A stretch of DNA of 36,036 nt from Burkholderiaceae bacterium. GTDB taxonomy: Bacteria; Pseudomonadota; Gammaproteobacteria; Burkholderiales; Burkholderiaceae. Positions 30,273 to 36,036 of this stretch are shown one piece after another. Each line of letters begins with the position of its first letter. The stretch's first letter is position 1. The DNA lies in contig CANFUO010000013.1 of assembly GCA_947450225.1 (NCBI GenBank), positions 1 through 36,036 on the forward strand, in the 5' to 3' direction. The position numbers were made by a program, and so were the translations under genes. The notes beneath the pieces are model-generated. The model made no database searches, had not been told where the DNA came from, and was given only the letters and a program-made list of their open reading frames with translations.

Positions 30273-31538
30273 GTGAAATTTCAGCCGAATATTCTTTCTT
30301 CATGGAAAGGATACAACCAACAACTCTTTATTAATGATGTATTTGCAGGCTTGAGCGTTGGCGTCATAGCCTTACCTTTATCGATGGCATTTGCTATTGC
30401 GAGTGGTTTAAAACCAGAGGTTGGTATTTTCACAGCGATTATTGCGGGCGCCTTAGTAGCAACGCTTGGCGGGTGTCGGGTTCAAATTGGGGGGCCAGCA
30501 GGTGCCTTTATCGTTATTGTTTACGGTATTTTGCATACGTATGGACCTGTGAATCTTTTAATAGCCACAGCTCTTTCAGGGGTCTTATTATTTTTAATGG
30601 GTTTGTTTCGTGTTGGCGGCTTAATTCGACTGATACCGCAGACCGTGATTCATGGATTTACAAGTGGCATTGCCATCTTAATTTTCTTGAGTCAATTAAA
30701 AGAATTTTTGGGTTTAAACGTAGAAGTTCCAGCTGATTTTTTTGCCATGCTAGATACACTTTATACACATATCCACGAATATAACCCTATAACCTTGAAG
30801 ACCGCCCTACTTTGTCTTGCATTTCTTTTTACCTGGCGAATCAGTAAAAAATATATTCGCGTTTGCAATCATATCCCTGAGATTTTGTTAGTGATGATTT
30901 TAGCTACATGGGGTGTTCATGTATTTCATTTGCCAATAGAAACGATAGGTACACGCTTTGGGGGCATACCTAATCATTGGCCAGCGTTAGTTATTCCATC
31001 ATTTGCATCAGTAGACCTTGGACATTTATTTGTTCCGATTGTGACTTTGGCGATATTAGGAGCGATTGAGTCATTGCTATGTGCGCGCGTAGCGGATGGC
31101 TTTACACATCAATCGCATGACTCTAATCAAGAATTAATGGGGCAAGGACTCACCAATTTTTTCTTGCCATTCTTTGGTGGAATGCCTGCAACTGGAACCA
31201 TTGCCAGAACGGTGACTAATATCAAAAGTGGGGGAACTTCTCCAATATCTGGCCTGGTACACTCCCTAACTTTAGTGCTGATTGTCTTTTTCTTAGGTCA
31301 TTTAGCTACAGAAATTCCTCTTGCTTGTCTTGCTGCGATTTTGATTTATGTGGCATGGAATATGGGCGATTGGATTCATTTAAGACAAATTAGACAGAGG
31401 CCATTTTCTGATCAAGTTTCATTGTTAATGGTTTTTATCTTAACGGTCATATGTAATTTGGCTTTAGCAATTGGGTTTGGATTGTGCTGGGCATTATTCA
31501 ACTACTGGTTTGAACAACATAAATCCAAGCTCTTATAA
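30273..31538 (+). CDS. SulP-family anion transporter lacking a STAS domain
   Basis: A 421-aa SLC26/SulP transporter with about 10-12 hydrophobic helices. The family opening is D-V-F-A-G-L-S-V-G-V-I-A-L-P-L-S-M-A-F-A (about 22-41), followed by R-V-Q-I-G-G-P-A-G-A-F and Q-T-V-I-H-G-F-T-S-G. The chain stops directly after the last helix, without the cytoplasmic STAS domain of full-length members (usually about 550 aa or more). The start is GTG with a weak, distant AAAGG site; later ATGs would remove the first helix. The anion (sulfate, bicarbonate or an organic anion) cannot be told. It sits between DoxX and a Bug protein gene. Confidence 0.88.
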   Translation: MKFQPNILSSWKGYNQQLFINDVFAGLSVGVIALPLSMAFAIASGLKPEVGIFTAIIAGALVATLGGCRVQIGGPAGAFIVIVYGILHTYGPVNLLIATALSGVLLFLMGLFRVGGLIRLIPQTVIHGFTSGIAILIFLSQLKEFLGLNVEVPADFFAMLDTLYTHIHEYNPITLKTALLCLAFLFTWRISKKYIRVCNHIPEILLVMILATWGVHVFHLPIETIGTRFGGIPNHWPALVIPSFASVDLGHLFVPIVTLAILGAIESLLCARVADGFTHQSHDSNQELMGQGLTNFFLPFFGGMPATGTIARTVTNIKSGGTSPISGLVHSLTLVLIVFFLGHLATEIPLACLAAILIYVAWNMGDWIHLRQIRQRPFSDQVSLLMVFILTVICNLALAIGFGLCWALFNYWFEQHKSKLL

Positions 31539-31610
31539 GACCCCCGATATTTGACATCAGTACGGTTTCAATATATCGTTGAACAAAATAAAAAATATCA
31601 AGGGGAGACC

Positions 31611-32600
31611 ATGATTAAGTTCAATAAAATAGTCACGCTAGTGACCACATTATGTATGGGTGTTTTTTTTGGGCTTATTACTCAAGCTCAAGAAGCTTAT
31701 CCAAATAAACCAATAAAAATTATCGTTGGATTATTACCCGGAGCATCCACTGATTATTTAGCGCGTGAAATAGGACGTGACTTGAGTGATCGTTTAAAGA
31801 CCCCCGTTATTGTCGAAAACAAACCAGGTGCAAATACGATTATTGGTAATAATGCAGTTGCAAAATCGGCACCGGATGGATACACCCTTTACCTTACAAA
31901 TATTGTGAGTGCTATCAATCCATGGATATATCAAAATATGCCCTACGACTTTAAAAAGGATATGAAAAATATTATCTTGCTAGGGGTGGCAGATAACGTC
32001 TTAACCGTAACCCCCAAGATAGGGGTCAATAATGCAAAGGATTTGATAGCTTATGCTAAAAAAAATCCTGGACAATTTTCTTATGGATCCTCAGGGATTG
32101 GCACAATTCATCATCTGCTGATGGAGTTGATTGCAGGCAAAGCGAATATTCAGGTGAATCATATACCTTATAAAGGCGCCAATGCTGCAATTACAGATGT
32201 TTTGGGCGGCAATATAAATGGTTATTTTGGCACCATTTCCTCGCAAAGAGAATTTATTAAAAAAGGTGATTTAAAACCCATTTTCGTTACCTCTGCAAAG
32301 CGTTCCGTATATTTGCCTGATGTCCCTACCCTCGCTGAAGCAGGATTGCCTCCCATTGCAACAGGTTATTGGATGGGTTTATCTGCGCCAGCGGGAACGC
32401 CAGATGCAATTATCAATTTATTGAATAAAGAATTAAATGCGACTCTTTCAACGCCCGAGCTCATTCAAAAATTTAATCAGCAGGCAATTGATCCGCTTGG
32501 TGGTTCACCGAAGGATATGGATAACTTTTATGACAATGAATTAAAGCTATGGAAGGCTGCTGCTCAAGCAGCAAAGATGGAACCTATTGCAATTAAATAA
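31611..32600 (+). CDS. Bug/TctC-family solute-binding protein (second copy)
   Basis: A 329-aa Bug-family periplasmic binding protein. Signal peptide to about A-25 (I-T-Q-A), then Y-P-N-K-P-I-K-I-I-V-G-L-L-P-G-A-S-T-D-Y. The ATG at 31611 has AGGGGAG just upstream and was preferred to the far upstream in-frame start at 31551. It is followed 9 nt later by a flavoprotein gene, a Bug plus dehydrogenase pair that suggests binding and oxidation/reduction of the same carboxylate. It is a clear but divergent paralogue of the copy at 24614. Confidence 0.87.
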   Translation: MIKFNKIVTLVTTLCMGVFFGLITQAQEAYPNKPIKIIVGLLPGASTDYLAREIGRDLSDRLKTPVIVENKPGANTIIGNNAVAKSAPDGYTLYLTNIVSAINPWIYQNMPYDFKKDMKNIILLGVADNVLTVTPKIGVNNAKDLIAYAKKNPGQFSYGSSGIGTIHHLLMELIAGKANIQVNHIPYKGANAAITDVLGGNINGYFGTISSQREFIKKGDLKPIFVTSAKRSVYLPDVPTLAEAGLPPIATGYWMGLSAPAGTPDAIINLLNKELNATLSTPELIQKFNQQAIDPLGGSPKDMDNFYDNELKLWKAAAQAAKMEPIAIK

Positions 32601-32609
32601 CGACAAAAA

Positions 32610-34337
32610 ATGACAGAATCTAAACTTTTGTATGACTTAATAATTATCGGTGGTGGAATCGCTGGCTTGACAACAGGTGTGAGGGCTACTGAATTAGGAT
32701 TACGCCCTCTTGTTCTTGAACAAGGTGAAGGAGTAGATTACCCCAACAACTCTCGTATGTCTGGTGGAATCTTGCATATTGGATTTCATGACCCCTATCG
32801 CTCGCCAGAAGAACTTGAGGAAGTGATTACAAGACTTACCGATGGCGAGGCAAAGCCCGAGTTAGCTCGGGCGCTTGCCCATACAGGCTCAAGATTAATT
32901 ACATGGTTGCAGGGTAAAGGCGGTAAGTTTATGCGGTTTAATCCTCAAGAGGGTTATCGCTGGTGTATGGCTCCCCCTCGAGCCCTGAAGGCCGGCATTG
33001 ACTGGAAAGAGCGTGGCCCAGACTTGATTTTGCGCAGACTAGCATTAGATTTGGTTGAGCGAGGTGGTGTTTTGCAATTAGGTGCGCGTGTTACACGCCT
33101 ATTGATGGATCAAGGGCGATTTGTCGGTGTAGAAGGTACCTGTCAGGGCACTCCGCAAATATGGAATGCACCTTATGGCGTGATTGCTGATGGAGGATTT
33201 CAGGCAAATCGACAGTTATTTGAAAAACACATTGGAGAGCATTTTGATTCGGTATTTCAGCGGGGAGGCCGAACTGGTCGAGGAGATGGACTGTCTATGG
33301 CGATGGATGTTGGTGGGGTCATTACTCCAGGGAATCGTTTTTATGGACATGTATTGTGTAGTGATGCCAAACATAATGATGCTGTCTGGCCATATCCCGA
33401 GGTTGATGCCTTAGCAACAGCCGGTATGGTCATCGATGCAACTGGTAATCGTGTCGTGGATGAAGGGATTTCAGGTGTTCACCTAGCCAATGAGTTGGCA
33501 GCTCGCGCCAAAACAGAAAAATTATTTGCCGTATTTGATCAAACGATTTGGGATGGCCCTGGAGTTTCCGCACGGATCCCTGCCAACCCACTACTAGAGC
33601 GAGCCGGTGGAACAATTTTACGAGCAACAAATGCAACTGAGTTAGCTCAACAAATGGGTGTTCCAGCAAGCGCCTTTATAGAGACACTTAATCAATATAA
33701 CGACCACTTAAAAAGCGGGCGCTTGAATACTTTACCTATACAGCGCTCAGAATTAGTCAAGGCAATGCCGATTGTGAATGCGCCTTTAATGGCCATCCCC
33801 ATTTGTCCAGGCATCACTTACACCATGGTAGGAATCGATATTGATCAACACGCCCAGGTATTAGATGCTAAATCACAACCAATTCCAGGATTGTTTGCTG
33901 CCGGCGCAACAACAGGGGGGATAGAAGGTGGAAAAAACTCAGTGTACATTGGGGGATTGATTAAGTCAGGCAGCTTTGGATTAATTGCCGCAGAACGCAT
34001 CGCAACGCTTGAAGGTAAACAATTTACATTAGAGTCAGCTAATCAGAAAAGCTCTGCGGAGTCAGAGGGCTTAACAAAAGCAACATCGGTTGCCGTTTCA
34101 AATGCCGCGCATGGACTTGAGCGTTTCCCAATACTTCGAAGCATGATCCGGCATGGCAAGCAGATTGCTAGTGCCCTATCGATTTTGACACTCGTCATTA
34201 GTTACTTATTTTTATCTGGCCCACTAGGTTGGCTGGGCAGTGTGATTGCTATCGCACTTGCCCTCGTTGTCCTCGTCATTATTTTAGGGGTTGTGGAAAT
34301 GATCACATTAATTACAGATTTTTTAATACCTGAATAG
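32610..34337 (+). CDS. FAD-dependent dehydrogenase (fumarate reductase/TcuA-like) with C-terminal membrane tail
   Basis: A 575-aa flavoprotein of the FAD_binding_2 group. The dinucleotide fold D-L-I-I-I-G-G-G-I-A-G-L-T-T-G is at 9-23, and the C-terminal FAD contact is G-L-F-A-A-G-A-T-T-G-G-I-E-G-G (about 430-444). The class includes fumarate reductase, tricarballylate dehydrogenase (TcuA) and ketosteroid dehydrogenase. Past residue 500 the chain adds two hydrophobic helices (about 519-537 and 541-566), not part of the usual fold, which would tether it to the membrane, perhaps near the quinone pool. It follows the Bug gene by 9 nt and has no ribosome site of its own, so translation is probably coupled. 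The substrate is unknown, presumably a carboxylic acid. Confidence 0.85.
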   Translation: MTESKLLYDLIIIGGGIAGLTTGVRATELGLRPLVLEQGEGVDYPNNSRMSGGILHIGFHDPYRSPEELEEVITRLTDGEAKPELARALAHTGSRLITWLQGKGGKFMRFNPQEGYRWCMAPPRALKAGIDWKERGPDLILRRLALDLVERGGVLQLGARVTRLLMDQGRFVGVEGTCQGTPQIWNAPYGVIADGGFQANRQLFEKHIGEHFDSVFQRGGRTGRGDGLSMAMDVGGVITPGNRFYGHVLCSDAKHNDAVWPYPEVDALATAGMVIDATGNRVVDEGISGVHLANELAARAKTEKLFAVFDQTIWDGPGVSARIPANPLLERAGGTILRATNATELAQQMGVPASAFIETLNQYNDHLKSGRLNTLPIQRSELVKAMPIVNAPLMAIPICPGITYTMVGIDIDQHAQVLDAKSQPIPGLFAAGATTGGIEGGKNSVYIGGLIKSGSFGLIAAERIATLEGKQFTLESANQKSSAESEGLTKATSVAVSNAAHGLERFPILRSMIRHGKQIASALSILTLVISYLFLSGPLGWLGSVIAIALALVVLVIILGVVEMITLITDFLIPE

Positions 34338-34377
34338 GTGGCTCATTTTCAATGAATTGGAATGGGCCCTAAGTAAC

Positions 34378-34405
34378 TTGCTATTTGGTTAAATCGGGCT
34401 AGAAT
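34378..34405 (+). promoter_or_regulatory. Promoter TTGCTA-N16-TAGAAT placed for a leaderless transcript
   Basis: TTGCTA (34378-34383) and TAGAAT (34400-34405) are separated by 16 nt. Transcription would begin about 6-7 nt after the -10, at or within a base or two of the ATG at 34412. The region between holds no purine-rich ribosome site, so the two observations agree with leaderless translation. Confidence 0.5.
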
Positions 34406-34411
34406 CTCATC

Positions 34412-34747
34412 ATGAGTTATCTATTCAAAACCCTGATTGCGGCAATCATTATTGTGCTTGTAACAGAAGTGAGTAAACGCAGTACAGCCATGGCAGCTTT
34501 TCTGTTGGCTCTTCCTATTGTGTCGATTACATCCTTATTGTGGATATGGATGGAAACTAAGGATAAAGTCAAAATTGCTGATCTCAGTCAGCAAACATTT
34601 TGGTATGTATTGCCGACCTTACCGATGTTTCTACTTTTGGCTTGGCTGCTGAAAAACAATATAAGTTTTTATGTGTCTTTAGGCATTTGCTGTTTAATAA
34701 CCGTTGTGTTGTTTGGGCTTACTCAATACCTACTGATTAAACAATAA
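34412..34747 (+). CDS. DUF3147 family small membrane protein
   Basis: A 111-aa protein with four hydrophobic helices (about 4-20, 28-46, 62-79, 84-106), matching the DUF3147 pattern: T-E-V-S-K-R-S-T-A-M-A-A-F-L-L-A-L-P near the N-terminus and a W-x-V-L-P-T-L-P-M-F motif. Function unknown. It lacks an upstream ribosome site and appears to start at the transcript end. It is convergent with the cytochrome gene, with only 19 nt between stops. Confidence 0.85.
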   Translation: MSYLFKTLIAAIIIVLVTEVSKRSTAMAAFLLALPIVSITSLLWIWMETKDKVKIADLSQQTFWYVLPTLPMFLLLAWLLKNNISFYVSLGICCLITVVLFGLTQYLLIKQ

Positions 34748-34766
34748 AGAAAATCTTGAGTATTCC

Positions 34767-35225
34767 TTAGTTCTGGGGTTTATCAAAGTTAGCATATTTG
34801 TCATGGCAGGCTTTACAAGCGTTATAAATATTGCCACCCGCATCAAATAGAGCGTCTTTATCTTTGTTCTGCGCAGCTTTTAAAGCAACTTCAGCATTTG
34901 TACTTAATCTTTTAGCAAATTCATGCCACTGTTGATTATCTTTAGCTAAATGATCTAACATTAGAATATTCCCTGCCTGAATAAGTGTTGCAGCGCTATT
35001 TCTAATGGACTCCCAATCCGCATCGGTTTTGGGAGATATTTCTTCAGTACCACTGCTCGTTGTTATGTATTTAACGGAGTCCCATACAACATCCGCACTA
35101 GGATCAATGACCCATTCCATGACTTGCTTTAAATTAAGAGTGGAGTTGTATGTGTGAGGTGATTTTTGACTACAGGCATTCAGTATAGATATACAAAGTA
35201 ATACAAAGATAGTTTTAAATTTCAT
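34767..35225 (-). CDS. Cytochrome c'-like lipoprotein
   Basis: A 152-aa lipoprotein with a lipobox L-N-A-C (Cys18) after a hydrophobic signal, and one heme-binding motif C137-K-A-C-H141 near the C-terminus. A single CxxCH close to the end of an a-helical chain of this length is the layout of class II cytochromes (c'/c556). It should sit on the periplasmic side of a membrane by its lipid anchor. I chose the ATG at 35225; the in-frame ATG at 35243 would put M-R-K-E-T-T before the signal. Its role (NO binding, electron transfer) cannot be decided. Confidence 0.8.
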   Translation of the reverse strand: MKFKTIFVLLCISILNACSQKSPHTYNSTLNLKQVMEWVIDPSADVVWDSVKYITTSSGTEEISPKTDADWESIRNSAATLIQAGNILMLDHLAKDNQQWHEFAKRLSTNAEVALKAAQNKDKDALFDAGGNIYNACKACHDKYANFDKPQN

Positions 35226-35303
35226 CGTTGTCTCTTTTCTCATTAGCCTAATTAATATCTAATAGTATATGAGAAAATATCATACAACTGATAAAGGAAA
35301 TGT

Positions 35304-36036
35304 ATGCGTCACGTTGTAAAAATAGTATTAATCAACTTCTTTTTCTTATTGATATTTCCGAGCTATGCGCAAAAATCAATTGTGGTGTCATCCACAACTT
35401 CTACAGAACAAAGTGGTTTATATGGATATCTACTACCAATCTTTGAAAAAAAGTTTGGCATACAAGTCAAGGTAGTTGCAGTTGGGACAGGTCAAGCTCT
35501 CGATATTGGGCGGCGAGGTGATGCAGATGTAGTTTTTGTTCATGATAAGCCTGCTGAAGAAAAATTCGTGAGTGAAGGGTTTGCAGAAAAACGCATGGAG
35601 GTGATGTATAACGACTTTGTGTTGATTGGCCCTAAATCAGATCCAGCAAAAATTATTGGTGGTAAGGATATATTGGGAGCGTTAAAAAAAGTTGCAGATA
35701 GTAAGGCTAACTTTTTATCTCGTGGAGATAAAAGTGGTACTCACGCTGCAGAACTTCGTTATTGGAAAGATGCCGGCATAGACGTATCAGCAAATAATCT
35801 TTGGTATAAAGAAACGGGAAGTGGTATGGGCCCCGCACTCAATACAGCTTCAGCCATGAATGCCTATATATTGGCGGACCGAGCCACTTGGTTGACATTC
35901 AAGAATCGTGGGGAGCTTACGATTCTTATAGAAGGAGATCCGCGCTTATTTAATCAGTATGGGGTGATGTTAGTAAGCCCAGCTAAATTTCCTCAAGTAA
36001 AAAAACAAGAGGGACAAATCTTTATTGACTGGTTAA
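35304..36036 (+). CDS. tupA: TupA-type tungstate ABC transporter binding protein (3' end outside window)
   Basis: The frame is open from the ATG at 35304 to the window edge (244 codons seen; a complete protein is usually about 270-280 aa). A signal peptide (M-R-H-V-V-K-I-V-L..., ending S-Y-A) precedes the family hallmark V-V-S-S-T-T-S-T-E-Q-S-G-L. Further TupA marks are G-T-G-Q-A-L-D-I-G-R-R-G-D-A-D-V (near 68-83), S-R-G-D-K-S-G-T-H near 144-152 and E-T-G-S-G-M-G-P-A-L. The oxyanion is bound by the Ser/Thr residues of these loops. AAAGG lies upstream at 35293-35297. Permease and ATPase genes (tupB, tupC) are expected just beyond the edge. Molybdate/tungstate supply is relevant for the molybdenum hydroxylase in this window. 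Confidence 0.9.
   Translation, partial: MRHVVKIVLINFFFLLIFPSYAQKSIVVSSTTSTEQSGLYGYLLPIFEKKFGIQVKVVAVGTGQALDIGRRGDADVVFVHDKPAEEKFVSEGFAEKRMEVMYNDFVLIGPKSDPAKIIGGKDILGALKKVADSKANFLSRGDKSGTHAAELRYWKDAGIDVSANNLWYKETGSGMGPALNTASAMNAYILADRATWLTFKNRGELTILIEGDPRLFNQYGVMLVSPAKFPQVKKQEGQIFIDWL

Noticed and set aside
34340-34368. Terminator after the flavoprotein gene
   Set aside because: GGCTCATT and AATGGGCC can pair over a 13-nt loop with one wobble, but there is no T run and the sequence overlaps the approach to the next promoter.
1-36036. CRISPR array, tRNA/rRNA genes, insertion sequence, prophage or integrase
   Set aside because: No regularly spaced repeats, tRNA-like cloverleaf, transposase or phage motif was noticed on either strand; a computed scan would be needed to exclude short tRNA or sRNA genes completely.

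Overview
The window looks like part of the chromosome of a low-GC betaproteobacterium of the Burkholderiales, with a Polynucleobacter-like freshwater lineage the best guess. The clues are the AT-rich coding style, two Bug/TctC-type solute-binding proteins, HAAT/Liv-type ABC transporters, split YeeE/YedE half-transporters and tightly overlapped genes. I see no rRNA, tRNA, CRISPR array, transposase, integrase or phage gene. The placement is inference; no phylogenetic marker gene is present.

Layout. (1) 1-2232: two half-size YeeE/YedE sulfur-transport membrane proteins, a small secreted His/Cys-rich protein, a membrane protein with a Met/His-rich tail, and a strong terminator hairpin. (2) 2301-4448: an exported histidine-phosphatase-fold protein, convergent with a cytochrome P450/[2Fe-2S] ferredoxin pair on the minus strand. 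The P450 resembles CYP199A para-substituted-benzoate monooxygenases and keeps their carboxylate-binding Arg/Ser residues. (3) 4772-27007: an AraC-type regulator followed by about 21 kb of same-strand genes with almost no gaps. (4) 27008-27930: a structured leader and two tiny two-TM membrane proteins. (5) 28132-34337: a DUF1330 protein, an orphan ABC binding protein, DoxX, a SulP transporter without STAS domain, and a Bug protein with a membrane-tailed flavoprotein. (6) 34412-36036: a DUF3147 protein that is probably leaderless, a cytochrome c'-like lipoprotein (minus strand), and the start of a TupA-type tungstate-binding protein cut by the window edge.

The central region is the main find. 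Genes at 5747-12400 have the order of the furoate operon hmfABCDE: molybdenum-hydroxylase large, FAD and 2Fe-2S subunits, acyl-CoA ligase, crotonase. This set is known to convert 2-furoate through 2-furoyl-CoA to 2-oxoglutarate. At the other end of the same run (25592-27007) is a UbiD decarboxylase resembling HmfF, which makes 2-furoate from 2,5-furandicarboxylate. Its H296 and R304 match residues I recall as substrate-specificity positions of HmfF. Between them lie two complete HAAT ABC importers, a Bug binding protein, and a membrane di-iron hydroxylase / SDR dehydrogenase / aldehyde dehydrogenase trio. My hypothesis is a complete alkylfuran route: ring methyl to CH2OH (hydroxylase), CHO (SDR), COOH (ALDH), decarboxylation to furoate (UbiD), then CoA activation and ring opening to 2-oxoglutarate. 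The parts are known families, but I do not know this combination as a described system.

Three GGAT(T)AA repeats spaced by whole helical turns upstream of the operon are candidate binding sites for the AraC regulator. No UbiX (prenyl-FMN synthase), GMC oxidase (HmfH) or P450 ferredoxin reductase is in the window; these would have to be elsewhere.
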